In this document: positions 52,601 through 62,890 of the stretch, piece by piece
How the letters are laid out: every line of letters starts with the position of its first letter
Numbering within the stretch: the stretch's first letter is position 1
NCBI GenBank assembly: GCA_951640165.1
Contig: OX621263.1
Coordinates: forward strand, 13,398,001-13,462,000
Direction of reading: 5' to 3'
Source of the DNA: Pseudoips prasinana
Taxonomy: Eukaryota; Arthropoda; Insecta; Lepidoptera; Nolidae
DNA: 64,000 nucleotides
Translations under genes and position numbers: made by a program
Notes under the pieces: model-generated
Told to the model about the DNA's origin: nothing
What the model saw: only the letters and a program-made list of their open reading frames with translations
The model's database searches: none

Positions 52601-52794
52601 ATAAAAATGTAAAGACTTGTAATGACAGTATTTGTTTGCTTTTAAGTGAAGTAATATTTGCGTTACAATGAGCATATTATTTTTACCCACTTTATTGCAA
52701 AAAATAGTTACTAGCAACACTAAATGCGATAACAGCGACGCTGCCAGCGCGCCAGATAAGTTTGCGGGACTGTAAGTTATTTTGTCATAGCCAC

Positions 52795-53120
52795 TTTTGT
52801 ATTTTTTTTTGTTTAATAAAAAAGGTTTTTATTCACGTATACTTTAAAAAAGCGCTTGCAAATAGTCAGAACATGTTTGTAGTAATATAGTTGCATAAAT
52901 TATTATTTTTAGTAACATAGATATTTAGGTACACATTGTATTGATTGTATGAAAACATTTATAAAATTTATTTTAATATAGGAATGATATTTAGCCAGTT
53001 TGTATCAAGTTCAAGAGATTATGTTTAATTATCTAGTTTAAGTCTAATATTTTTACTACATATTGTCAATGGTTCTGTCTATATTAAGGTATTATTATTA
53101 TGACGGACCTTGTTACTAAC
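52795..53120 (-). mobile_element. Retroelement 3' end, family X (minus)
   Basis: TTTTTATTCACGTATACTTT at 52827, AAAAAAGCGCTTGCAAATAG, and near the other side ATGGTTCTGTCTATATTAAG are the inverse of the 26640-26935 copy. Confidence 0.65.
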
Positions 53121-53408
53121 TTATTATTATGACTGGAACTAATCATTTTATTTAAATGCCTATCAGTTAATGATTTTCAGTTCTCACATTTTAAAACCGC
53201 GTCCAAATCGCTCGTCTACAGTCCCTCAGTAATTCAGAGGCCCAAGTTATTAGTACATTTTTTGTCTATAGTAACATATCGGCTGTCATTCGATTTCCTA
53301 AATGCATATTAATCAGTTGTTTTGTTTTAGCCACTCTACTTGACATTGTGGGCTGACGGTATCTGATTGTTGCTTGACAGTCGCTTGATGATATTGTTAA
53401 GTACACGT

Positions 53409-53575
53409 TCTGTCTCGTTGGTCTTGCGGTAGCATGTTCAACCGTAGACGAGGTCCTGGGTTCAAATCCCGGGTCGTGCCAAAGTGATTTTGGGATTTTT
53501 CTGTAAAAAAATTAAGCTTAATATCTGCCCGAAGTCTGGGATTTGGCGGTGCTTCGGAGAGCACAAAAGAAAAGT
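53409..53575 (+). mobile_element. SINE family A, 3' truncated
   Basis: CGTTGGTCTTGCGGTAGCAT and GGTCCTGGGTTCAAATCC are intact. The body breaks off at TGCTTCGGAGAGCAC and is fused to the SINE C 3' part. Confidence 0.75.
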
Positions 53576-53690
53576 AGTATATGTATTATGTAGTATATCA
53601 GTTATCTGAATTCCATAGAATAAGCTCTACTTAGTTTGGGAGCAGATAGCTGTGTGTGAATAATCTCCCAGGATATTATTATTATTATGA
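53565..53690 (+). mobile_element. SINE family C, 3' half
   Basis: AAAAGAAAAGTAGTATATGT, ATATCAGTTATCTGAATTCC, AAGCTCTACTTAGTTTGGGA and an (ATT)n tail. The head is missing. The fusion with SINE A could be a template switch or a deletion. Confidence 0.7.
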
Positions 53691-54009
53691 TGGGTATGTT
53701 GGTAAGTAAGTATAAAACAGATTAGGAGTTCTGGACGTCTCTTTATCTATTCTAGTTAAGAATCTAAATTTACATAACTGTAAAACAAATCTTATGAAAT
53801 TAAAAAAATAAACATACTTAAATATTACGTCGTAGTTGTATTTCTCCACAGGACAAATATTTGTGTAACTCATTTATAGTTGTTTTGATTTGTATTGTTC
53901 TTTGTGTCCGTTTTGTCTAGCCACTATATGCGACATTGTTGGCTGATGGTATCTGATTATTGCTTGTCAGTCGCTTGATGATATCGTTAAGTAAACGTAT
54001 GACATACAT

Positions 54010-54420
54010 AGGTATACACATCCTTTGCAAAAACAACGGCCGGTTTTGATCTTTCTTTAGTATTATTATTTAGTTCTAAATAGGTTTTAATAGCCAAACA
54101 TTGTTACTGGCACTTAATAAAGAGTCTGTTATTTGAGTAGTTATTTAAAAATATTGGTAATCATATCTAGAAATTTTTGTTTTTATAAATAAAAATCACT
54201 GATCACGGCCTGCCCAAAGAAAGCGAACGAAAAAAAATAAAAAATATGAATTCCTTTTTCAATTTGTGACTTTTTAGGAACTTATTTATCGCGGGATGTG
54301 GATGTTTTAAATAGATTAATTTATGTGTATTGCATAATCCTGCCTTATTGTGACTTAAAACAGATATCTTTGTATCGATTGTAATCGCAAAAAAATCAAT
54401 AAGAGCTAGTAAAATTATAG
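54010..54420. other. Unassigned AT-rich spacer
   Basis: No motif is recognised. A 95-codon minus-strand frame overlaps the transposase relic and is judged a shadow. Confidence 0.4.
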
Positions 54421-54424
54421 CGCT

Positions 54425-54910
54425 GCTGTACGAGGGATGTAGCCACGGATATCTAAATGCTCTGAGGATGTAGCCAATGTTACGTCTCACAGTGGTTAAA
54501 CCTCATCCAAAGAACCTGGACTCGATACCAAGAGACAGGTTCCGTTCAGAGAAGGCAAGGTCCTGGGTGAAAACATTGCACGTAACCACGAGACGACCAC
54601 TTTGTAGTGACTATCAGATGCTGAGGCACTGCAAATTTTGTTTCATAGACGTCAAAAGAAACCTTGAAGAGGTATGAGGAGCACAAGTTAGCATATGGGC
54701 AGTGAGGAGGAGGCTTACAGCGGCTGGTTACGCAGACGCCGATCAGCGCGGGAACTCAAGTTATTCTGTGAGCACCGCATTGCTGGATTAAGGATTGCTA
54801 TAAATGGCCTATCTTGGACAATAGGTAACTGGAGTAGCATACCATTCTCCAATAAGGCTCAAATTTTACTAATCGGTGAGGACCGATTTTATTTAAATAC
54901 TATACTACCT
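54425..54910 (+). pseudogene. Tc1-like transposase relic
   Basis: Read across frames, the peptide follows the N-terminal half of Tc1 transposases: VSQWLNLIQRTW, TRYQETGSVQRRQGPG (second helix-turn-helix and GRPR-hook region), PRDDHFVVTI, TANFVS, then VSIWAVRRRLTAAGY. After a frameshift comes HRIAGLRIAINGLSWTIGNW and IPFSNKAQ, where active enzymes have the catalytic FSDE. There are four in-frame stops in the first part, at least one frameshift, and the second catalytic aspartate reads as asparagine, so the gene is dead. The C-terminal third is missing. It belongs to another Tc1 lineage than the 39.6-kb element. Confidence 0.75.
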
Positions 54911-55478
54911 ATATATTCATTTTTTAAAAACCATAGAAATACTAATAGTCTTCATTTAATTATACCCATAAAAATGTTCATTTTAACAAGTATTTTCAAA
55001 TTTTGATAATTTTTTTTTTTAATTAAGTACAAGTAAAGTTGAAGTCATTTTTATGTGATTTTCGGCTCTGTCACTATCATCATCATATGATCCAAAGGGA
55101 CGGCTGGACGACAGGGCCTGAAAAAGGTTAGCTACAGGACCGACAGTTTTACGTGCACTACGAAATAATATAAAACCACCAGCAACTTGAGGTCTCCGGA
55201 ACTCCGGGACTTCGGTATGCCACTGGAAAGTTTTGTTGCCAAAAAACCGAAATACACTTTTTTGCCCATCCCGGCATTGAACTTAAGACCTCATTAACTG
55301 CATACAGAGAACCGCTTGCCCAACGATGTTGCCATCTCTTTCATAGTACGTATTAACATAATAGGTACCATTGAAACAACGAAGATCTTAGATTAAGTCC
55401 ACTACAAAAACATCTGAGACACCAAACAAAAAAAAAACAACTCAATTTAAAATTCTAAACAGCCAGTTACAATCGGCG
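54911..55478. other. Unassigned spacer
   Basis: 55080-55340 has moderate GC and a tRNA-like antisense scrap (CATTGAACTTAAGACCTC), possibly a worn SINE. Nothing firm. Confidence 0.35.
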
Positions 55479-57605
55479 GTGTCAAACATTCACACCGACA
55501 GACAAACATACAAAAAAACTGCTATTCCTGTTGCGAAACGAAATATGTACAGTACGTTCACAGTTAACAGTTTCATCGGGTTACTTTATCGTAGTTTATT
55601 AATTCTGGTAGCTCTTTGTCTTATTTTGGTGCCTTTCCACTATTGGAAGTTGATTTGCAGCTCTTCATTCTTCACGATTTCTCACCTGACTAATGCCCGG
55701 TTCCTTTATTTTACGATCCGTCATTGGACCAACGTTACCATCCGTAATTCAGCTACCGATACCGATGCAAAACTAGTGTTCCACAATGCCCTACCTGCGA
55801 CGAACATCCGTAGTTTAAACCACCTACGACTCGTTCGGCGATGAACCTCTCGCTCCTCTTCACGATTAGTTATAACAAAACGTCGTACGTCAATTATGCA
55901 ACTAAAATCATTTATTATTCTGTAATATTATGTGAGTAATAGTACAAATTACTGTACTTATAGTTACAGTAATAATTTAATTTGCGTTTAGGTTTAAAAT
56001 ATTTATAAATCATTAGTATTGAAAATTTGATGTTACGAGTGCATGGTGTGAACAAAACGCGTAACAGGAAAGCGCATGGCGCATGCGTCTGTCGTCTGAC
56101 GTCTGTCCAAGAGTATTTCATGGTTTCTAAAGAAGTTTTTAAATTGAGTATTTAATCTAAGGTTTGTGGTTATGAAATCTTAGAAGATAGAAAAATAATC
56201 AACCCTTTCTAACGGAAAACAAAGCCATGAATTCTCTATCAGTTTCAGAGCTAGACATCACGGAAATCTCCTCAAACACTATGATAACTACCAAAATCAA
56301 ATACAAACGACTGGTATACCGACCGAATTCGACTAGTAATCAAAGCAGTAACGCCTCGTTATTTTGACAGTTCCGTGACAGTAGAAAATATTTATAGGAA
56401 CACTTTCGAACGCATCTCCATACAATAAGCTTACTAACGACCTCCCATCCGTTAGTAACCAGACGTTGGTTATTTGGATAACGACTAGTATTTTATAGGA
56501 ACGGTTTTGCGTTACGGCTGGTAGAAATTCTAACTATTCGTAGTAGAAACGATTCGTTTTTGGAATATAGGAACCGGGCGTAAATCACTTTTCAACTCCG
56601 TCTATTTAATGTTTGATATCTCTGGTACACAATTTTCTCTACCCTTCAAGCTAATAGAAGTTTTATCAGGTTACTCCCTCATAGTTCTTCTGGAAACCAG
56701 ACGAAACGGGTAGGAAACTTTTCTTCTTTTTGTGCTCGCTACTGTTTGACGTTGGCTGTCACTTTTGCATTTCTCTCAATTTTTCGCCAGACGAAACAGT
56801 TCTTTGACGCTGGCGATACCTGTCCATTTTTTTTATACCTGTGAGATAGTATTTTCTGTGCCCGCCACCGATGAGACGAAAATCCTGCTTAGCAAAGAAG
56901 TTTTTTTTTATTTAATTTTTTTAATAATAATAATATCTGGGGACAATGTCACACAGATCATTCTAGCCCCAAACTAAGCAAAGCTTGTACTATGGGTACC
57001 AGGCGACGATATACATGCTTATATAGATAGATAAATACTTATATACATAGAAAACATCCATGACTCAGAAACAAATATTCGTGCTCATCACACAAATATT
57101 TGCACTTACCGGGATTCGAACCCAGGACCACCAGCTTTGTAGGCAGGAGCACTACCAGCTAGGCTACGGTGACCGTCAATTTATCAGGTTAGTCCGTAAC
57201 CGTTCATTAATTCTAGTCTGTTGTGGTAACGGATAATACTCTTCTTCTTTTGATGCCTATCTATTGGATTAATGGCTGTAATCTCTGCATTCCTCTCAGT
57301 TTCTCGCCAGACAAATATTTTATCATCGCTGTCGATATTTCTCTATTTTTAAATCTCTGGGCTACGATTTTCTTTCTAGTCCTCCATTCTTCTCTAGTAT
57401 TTGCTTGGACTCTTAAGGTTTCTAATTCCTATTGGTGTTTACTGGAAGCCGGCCTATGACTTTTTAACCTGGGTTGCCTATATTACTTGCTATACATTCC
57501 ATCCTTTACGTGTTGCTGACTTTTGCCCTTTCCCCGATGAGTTCTGGTGTCCTAACTCACATCTAGAACCAAAACTTAAAGGAAAAGCGAAATATCGCTA
57601 GGCCC
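55479..57605. repeat. Worn repeats with recurring 'TTTATCAGGTTA' and 'TCGCCAGAC' words
   Basis: Similar words recur in order around 55575-55690, 56650-56830 and 57180-57330: TTTCATCGGGTTACTTTAT, TTTTATCAGGTTACTCC and TTTATCAGGTTAGTCC; then CTCTCAATTTTTCGCCAGAC and CTCTCAGTTTCTCGCCAGAC. This suggests three old copies of one unit. Frames here (up to 121 codons, hydrophobic by composition) carry no motif I trust. A SINE B is inserted. Confidence 0.4.
56925..57175 (-). mobile_element. SINE family B (minus)
   Basis: (ATT)n tail at 56925-56935, CTAGCCCCAAACTAAGCAAA, GCTCATCACACAAATATTTG, B-box complement GGGATTCGAACCCAGGACC, A-box region TACCAGCTAGGCTACGGTGA. Confidence 0.82.
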
Positions 57606-58084
57606 TCTTTAATATTGCGTTTAGTATTACCCAGGTTTTAATTTTAGGGCTTTTAACACCAAAAACGGGGTAGAATTAGAACCCCAAAATAGAAGAAGAG
57701 TTAATAGATAAATTAAATCCTTATCCAATCTATTTTTTTACCTTTCAGCGGTCTGATCTGCATCAGCATTTTGGATCGAGTTTATAAATAAAAGATTTTA
57801 TCCAAAATGGGCTGGCCGTGAATAACCGTTATGGAAAAGTTATTTATAAATAATTTTGTAATATTATTTACTGAATAATAAATAATATTTCGTATGGTGA
57901 CAGGCAGTGGCGGCGGGCGGTGTGCGTTGATTTAGGTCAAAGGACAGTAGGTTCCTGCGCTCATATTTTGACAGTGACCGTTTATTTAAGCTGGGAAAAG
58001 TATGAAAATGTAACTCTACGTGCCCTGTTTTAGATTATGTTTTATTAACATAATATTATTATGATAGTGAACAGTTTTTCAAAT
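57606..58084. other. Unassigned spacer
   Basis: No frame, repeat or motif that I can support. Confidence 0.4.
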
Positions 58085-58245
58085 AATTAATTATCCCCAC
58101 TGACGGATTAATTCAAATTTTTTTGTTGCTTTACTATTTGATTATATAATTTCACTATGTTCATGTACTGCATTGTGAGCTCGACAAGTACAAGCGTATG
58201 TTAATACCCAAGTGCTGAATAAATATCATTGTTTCATTTCTTGAA
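58085..58245 (+). repeat. Dispersed element end, partner of 2575-2665
   Basis: GCATTGTGAGCTCGACAAGT, then AAGTGCTGAATAAATATCAT, mirrors the 2.6-kb copy. The AATAAA near its end suggests a retroelement 3' terminus. Confidence 0.5.
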
Positions 58246-58650
58246 TTAAAAAAAAGTCAAAATGTTTAAGTTGTATTATATAAGACCTATATTTGGTTTC
58301 TTTATTTTTACCTAATTCTATGCAAATAATCACTAAGATTGTATCCCCTGGGTCTTATCCGACGTGATAGTAAAGACCGGCTATTTCGCCATTTATTCAA
58401 AATCAATTTTTATTTAATGAAATTATAACCTAAAAGTAAATTAGACATTTGGTTTTAATGGTCAACTAAATATATGATCACCTAATTTAATAAAACTTGT
58501 TAATATATTATGTAATTTAGGTACTGAATAAAATTTTAAATGAAGTATGACGGTCTTTGCAGAGTTGACGTTACCTACTTTTTCTGTTTCTTTTAATCTT
58601 TCTTCTTTTACTGAACTTGTTACACCTTTTACCTGTTTTCATTTCATACA
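58246..58650. other. Unassigned AT-rich spacer
   Basis: Nothing recognised. Confidence 0.4.
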
Positions 58651-58654
58651 ACCA

Positions 58655-58815
58655 CTGTCCATCCTAAGGTTGTCTGTAAGACAGTGCAGCTAGAGATAAG
58701 ACCGCCCTTTGTAATAGGTACATTAATAATGTACCTATTACAAATAGCGGTGTTTTTTTTAATTCATTTGGTGGACAATAAAGAGTATTGTTTTGTATTG
58801 TATTGTATTGTTTAA
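58655..58815 (+). mobile_element. (TTGTA)n-tailed LINE, 3' UTR-only copy
   Basis: CCATCCTAAGGTTGTCTGTA, AGATAAGACCGCCCTTTGTA, GGACAATAAAGAGTATTG and a (TTGTA)n tail match 11280-11415. It is severely 5' truncated. A perfect palindrome sits inside it (58708-58744). Confidence 0.8.
58708..58744. repeat. Perfect 18-bp-arm palindrome in the LINE 3' UTR
   Basis: TTTGTAATAGGTACATTA is followed, after one base, by its exact reverse complement. The related 3' UTR at 11330-11345 has no such inversion, so it arose in this copy or its parent. Confidence 0.95.
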
Positions 58816-59016
58816 CCAATTTGATACCAAACTTTTTATCTCTATGTTTTCTGCGTACAGTTAATCACACAATAGAATCAAAATTAATTAAAAACAAATT
58901 ATGTTGAAGTCCAAAGGTCCATACAAAGTGGTTCATATCCTTTATGTTTTTTTTTTAGTTTTGTGTGAAGTAATTTGATAATTATATTTTATTCTACCTC
59001 TATATGGAATACTTTG

Positions 59017-59272
59017 ACGGTCACCGTAGCCTAATTGGCAGTGCTCCTGCCTACAAAGCTAGTGGTCCTGGGTTCGAATCCCGGTAAGTGCAAATATTTT
59101 TGTGATGAGCACGAATATTTGTTTCGGAGTCAGGGATGTTTTCTATGTATTTAAGTATTTATTTATCTACATAAGTATGTATATCGTCGCCTGGTACCCA
59201 TAGTACAAGCTTTGCTTAGTTTGGGGCTAGGATGATCTGTGTGACATTGTCCCTATATATTATTATTATTAT
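59017..59272 (+). mobile_element. SINE family B
   Basis: GACGGTCACCGTAGCCTAAT (A-box region), GGTCCTGGGTTCGAATCC (B box), GATGAGCACGAATATTTG, CATAGTACAAGCTTTGCTTA and a TTATTATTATTA tail. Confidence 0.82.
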
Positions 59273-59354
59273 TACTTTAAAACTCGGTCGTTACAAAGAA
59301 ACGTTGAAAAAAAAACAAGTTCTTCACAAATTGTGACATCTTCTTAAATACTTT

Positions 59355-59550
59355 TTTAAAGACAACGCCCACACTACTCATTTGAATCCCTGTGCCTCTA
59401 AGTAGTTTATAAACATATAATTGAAGGACACAAAGTACACCCAGACTCCAAACAACGTCCTATGGGTCACACAAATAATTGTCCTCTGCGGGAATAGAAC
59501 CTGGGACACAAAGTAGTAAGGCGACTGTCTTAAAGCTGAAAAAATATTAT
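59355..59550 (-). mobile_element. SINE family D (minus), worn
   Basis: GACAACGCCCACACTACTCA, ACACCCAGACTCCAAACAAC, TGGGTCACACAAATAATTGT, then a weakened B box (GGGAATAGAACCTGGGA) and GGCGACTGTCTTAAAGC. Confidence 0.7.
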
Positions 59551-59559
59551 TTGCTGCCA

Positions 59560-59930
59560 ACGAACTAGTAAACGTTGTCGTAGTGTAGTATAAACACCTA
59601 CAAAAAGATTTGCCATTGTCTCCTATTGAAAATGTCTGAAAAAGAAACGTTTAGGTGATCGGAATAAAAAAAGTATTCCTACAGTCTTCATTTATTTTTA
59701 TAGTCTCATGAATTTTCAAATAGAGGTTCGATTTTTAAAATTCTATTATTCCGTTAAGATATTGTTATAATTCCGTTAAAATATTTATGAAGAATCATAT
59801 TTTTTACCATACCGTGCAGTGCATGACGTGGCAGCTACTGAGAAACACTGCAAAAAAACTTATTAAGAATATAAAGATTTCTTTTTTATAAAGTTTACTT
59901 AAGATAGACTTATGAATGCTGTGTGGTGAC
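59560..59930. other. Unassigned AT-rich spacer
   Basis: Nothing recognised. Confidence 0.4.
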
Positions 59931-59934
59931 GGCG

Positions 59935-60155
59935 AAGAATATCATCATCCAATCTCATTCCGTGGGGGGCCTAGAAATCGTCCCGCGGGAACACGTACCA
60001 GTGGACGGGCAGGAGCGTTTTTATGTGAAATATGACCATCAAACTTCGATCCGCCAACGCGTCAGCCAAGCGTGGCGATTATGGCATATGGCTCCATTCC
60101 ATGGAGAGGCTTTTGTCCAGCAGTGGATGTAAATTGGCTGATATGATGATGTTGA
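59935..60155 (+). mobile_element. RTE-like LINE 3' end
   Basis: The frame 59923-60132 ends in VSQAWRLWHMAPFHGEAFVQQWM, written here as two parts: VSQAWRLWHMAP and FHGEAFVQQWM. It is followed by AATTGGCTGATATGATGATG. It is the best preserved of the 'GTGGCGATTATGG' relics (see 13310, 63020, and antisense 17997). The 5' part is lost. Confidence 0.7.
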
Positions 60156-60454
60156 GATTCAAGAATCATGTTAAAAGTTCTTTATTTACATGTCAGTAAC
60201 TATAGTTAACACAGCGTAGTGTAGGTACATAATAATTATTTTGTTCAGAATCGTGTACTGAATCGATTTATGTCATTTTTATATAATATACATATTAATA
60301 TGTAATTGAAATTTGTTGATATATATATATATTACATTCAACATACATATAACAAATAAAATACTTATATAAATACATAGGTACATGCTACATATCTCCT
60401 TAGTGATAGGAGATGACAGTAACACTGTTATTATGCAATAGTATCTATTTATCG

Positions 60455-60815
60455 TGAAAGGTAGGTAGTACACCTTCACTAGTTTTTTAAAAGTGTTAAG
60501 GGATTGTGCTTGCTTTATCGTTACAGGCAAATCATTCCAAAGGCGCACAGCTTCTACTGTAAATGATTGTCCGTAGAAGTTTGAGGAATGCTTAGGTATT
60601 TTGAGTCGCCAATTTACAGATGACCTCAGGGATGTTTAAATGTCCTCAGGGATCGTAAAAGGAACTCGAACCGTTCTTTGAGATAAAGTGGGGTGGCAGG
60701 ATTTAACAATATACTGTATAGAAGAATTAAAATATGAGTATCTCGGCGGAGGCAAATGGGAAGCCACTTGAGCTTGGTGCGAAATTCTGAAACATGGTCA
60801 TATTTGCGCAGACCA
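60455..60815 (-). pseudogene. C-terminal end of LINE ORF2, copy 2
   Basis: The minus strand continues from the KYDHVSEF equivalent through RLWNDLPVTIKQAQSLNTF to the end KKLVKVYYLP. A duplicated piece and stops near 60610-60720 break the frame. The end aligns with 10600-10960 of the first copy. Confidence 0.7.
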
Positions 60816-61109
60816 GGGTAGGGTAGGGGTAGGGTAGGGGTAGGGTAGGGGTAGGGTAGGGGTAGGGTAGGGGTAGGGTAGGGGTAGGGTAGGGGTAGGG
60901 TAGGGGTAGGGTAGGGGTAGGGTAGGGGTAGGGTAGGGGTAGGGTAGGGGTAGGGTAGGGGTAGGGTAGGGGTAGGGTAGGGGTAGGGTAGGGGTAGGGT
61001 AGGGGTAGGGTAGGGGTAGGGTAGGGGTAGGGTAGGGGTAGGTTAGGGTAGGGGTAGGGTAGGGGTAGGGTAGGGGTAGGGTAAGGGTAGGGTAGGTTAG
61101 GAGTAGGGA
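60816..61109 (+). repeat. G-rich minisatellite, 11-bp unit GGGTAGGGGTA
   Basis: About 26 copies of GGGTAGGGGTA run with few interruptions until irregular units near 61040-61109 (TAGGTTAGGGTAGG, TAAGGGTAGGG). One strand is nearly pure G/T/A, with G runs of three and four that could stack as quadruplexes. Confidence 0.97.
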
Positions 61110-61163
61110 ATTCGAATTAAATAGTCATCGTTAAGACAGGACAGCGTCTGTCGGGTCAGCTAG
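61110..61163 (+). mobile_element. Helitron-like 3' terminus after the minisatellite
   Basis: AAATAGTCATCGTTAAGACA, then GACAGCGTCTGTC (5-bp stem hairpin), GGGTCAGCTAG. A small hairpin followed by CTAG and then T is the expected Helitron end. The minisatellite may be the internal repeat of this element. Confidence 0.5.
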
Positions 61164-61230
61164 TAATTTTATATATTTCATTTATGTCTATACTTCAGGA
61201 ATTCATTTACCGTATAAAAACATTTTTCGA

Positions 61231-62036
61231 CTAGAAATTTATACAATTCAGTATATACTTTTCAATGTATATACCTAGGTTTTTTACTTTGTCGCTGTAA
61301 GGAATGATTTTATTATTAAATTTAACCTGAGGTAGCCCAGACCAATCTATTTTAGCTAGCATTCTGGAGCTGCCAATTACAATAACTTGCGTCTTTGCCG
61401 GGTTAACCACTAGTCCATAAGACGTACTCCATTCACAAATCTTATCAAGATCATCCTGTATGACATTGATAGCAGACGATATCATTTCCAAAGATGCTTG
61501 TGTATAAATCTGTAGATCATCGGCATAGAGGTGGTAGGAAGAATTGAGGTTTTGGGAAATAGTATTTATAAATACAGCAAAAAGTAATGTAGATAGCACG
61601 CCTCCCTGTGGTACGCCAGCAATCATATCGCACCATGAAGAAAAAGCATCTTCTACGCGAACACGCTGCCGGCGACCTAACAGGTAATTATGAAACCAGT
61701 CAATAACCATTGGAGATACATTAAGTGAGCGCATAATGCCAAGCAAGATTTCAAAGTCTACGGTGTTAAAAGCATTACTGAAGTCTAGCAAGGAAAGTAC
61801 CGTGACATTGCTCTCATCCATGCTAAGACGAATGTCGTCTGTTATTTTGATCAAAGCAGTAGCTGTACTATGACCGGGTCGGAAACCAGATTGTAATGGA
61901 TTTAGGAGCTGGTTTTTACAAAGGAAAACATTTAGTTGGTTATAAACTAAACGTTCCAACACTTTGGAAAGAAAGGGGAGGATAGATATAGGACGGAATT
62001 CGGAGAATTCTTTAGGATTGGATTTCTTAGGTACCG
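61231..62036 (-). pseudogene. LINE ORF2 reverse transcriptase, copy 2
   Basis: The minus-strand frame is open from about 62036 (VPKKSNPKEFSEFRPIS) through KVLERLVYNQLNVFL, GFRPGHSTATALIKITDD, motif A LLDFSNAFNTVDF, motif B GVPQGGVLSTLLF and the catalytic YADD to GIYIEK, where foreign sequence takes over and a stop follows. Unlike the 9.8-kb copy there is no frameshift between the fingers and motif A. It lacks the endonuclease and the thumb, so it is inactive. Confidence 0.85.
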
Positions 62037-62039
62037 GTA

Positions 62040-62179
62040 AACTTTATTACAAGAAACTAATTTAGTAAACAACAATGCATATACATGTTAAACTAAAAAT
62101 TCAGTGTATGTATTATGATTACAACATAATATTCTAATTGGGGTGTTTGAGTGTGTGCGTTAATTACGTTACACGTTGT
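62040..62179. other. Short AT-rich spacer
   Basis: Nothing recognised. Confidence 0.4.
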
Positions 62180-62312
62180 AGAGATAATTACACCCAGACT
62201 CAGGACAAACAGACATGTTCATGCACTCAAATATCTTTCCTGGGTGGGAATCGAATCCACGACCTCCGGTGTGAAAAGCAAGCATTTAGCAACCACGCCA
62301 ACAGGCCCGTCA
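62180..62312 (-). mobile_element. SINE family C (minus), truncated
   Basis: ATAATTACACCCAGACTCAG, ATATCTTTCCTGGGTGGGAA, CCACGACCTCCGGTGTGAAA, CAACCACGCCAACAGGCC. The overlapping short frames are SINE artefacts. Confidence 0.75.
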
Positions 62313-62679
62313 ACAAATGAAATAATATATTTTTTATATGTATTAGGGTGACTCAATTTTATTAAAGTTTGAACTCGAGAAATCTGATTCTACAGTCCAA
62401 CGCAACGGTCTAACTACTTACTCTACCTCCTCTTGTCGATGTGAAATATAATTCTATTAATAAAGGTGAATGTCCACCGCATCTGCCATTTTCCGCGCTC
62501 GGATATTAGTGTGAAACGGTCATTAATCATAGAGCAACTATTAGCATATTTAACTAATGTAATTTTAGACAGACAGACAGACATCCGGCGTGTGAGTTAT
62601 TATTAGCTATTTGAGACTATTATGACTCTCATTTAGGATAATAATACACGAAAATAGTTTTTTTTATTGTTTTAATTTT
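62313..62679. other. Unassigned spacer
   Basis: A Helitron-like hint (GACAGACAGACAGACATCCG near 62570) is all that can be seen. Confidence 0.35.
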
Positions 62680-62890
62680 TTAAAGACAACGCCCGCATTA
62701 GGGAATTTAATCCATGTGTCGCGGGGTACTTTACAAACATATTATTATAATAGATGGACTAAAATTACACCCAGACTCAGAACAGCTATTTATGGGTCAC
62801 ACAAATAGTTGTCCGGCGCGGGACTCGAACCCGCGACACGAAGCGGCGAGGCGACTGTCTAAGCCGCTGCGCCACACGTGCAGTCGTAAA
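62680..62890 (-). mobile_element. SINE family D (minus), well preserved
   Basis: Minus-strand head GTGTGGCGCAGCGGCTTAGA (one base differs here) and B box CGCGGGTTCGAGTCCCGC, body TGTGACCCATAAATAGCTGT, then TGAGTCTGGGTGTAATTTTA and a T/A-rich end. It is the best reference for the unit of the 44.8-kb array. Confidence 0.8.

Larger units (their letters stand above)
39572..52772 (+). mobile_element. Tc1/mariner (IS630-type) element, copy 2, split by an LTR element
   Basis: It is flanked by TA on each side. The left end TAGTGCCACAAACTTATCTG and the right end (reverse complement CAGTCCCGCAAACTTATCTG) pair as terminal inverted repeats with those of copy 1. The two halves, 39572-40141 and 52436-52772, join into the arrangement of 29862-31329. 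The 12.3 kb between them is a later insertion. Confidence 0.85.
53325..54005. repeat. Two ~90-bp direct repeats flanking SINE pieces
   Basis: TAGCCACTCTACTTGACATT (about 53328) and TAGCCACTATATGCGACATT (about 53918) start copies that continue through GGTATCTGATT and CAGTCGCTTGATGATAT to GTTAAGTA. Between them lie a SINE A head and a SINE C tail. At 90 bp and with several differences the repeats are an old local duplication rather than a target-site duplication. Confidence 0.7.
60286..62039 (-). mobile_element. Two-ORF LINE, copy 2 (minus), 5' truncated
   Basis: It shares ORF2 and 3' UTR with the 7.4-11.4-kb copy. It begins at 62039 inside the reverse transcriptase fingers and runs to 60286. 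About 240 bases of the element (from after GIYIEK to before the GLRKYDH equivalent) are missing, and about 440 foreign bases, including a G-rich minisatellite and a Helitron-like end, occupy their place. Confidence 0.85.

Noticed and set aside
54203..54677. Frames of 95 (minus) and 66 (plus) codons
   Set aside because: The real coding signal here is the Tc1 relic in another frame.
55479..55844. 121-codon hydrophobic frame resembling a membrane protein
   Set aside because: The hydrophobicity comes from T-rich repeat sequence that recurs at 56650 and 57180 in other frames.
60816..61109. Telomeric repeat or chromosome end
   Set aside because: The unit is GGGTAGGGGTA rather than TTAGG, and ordinary LINE sequence lies on both sides.
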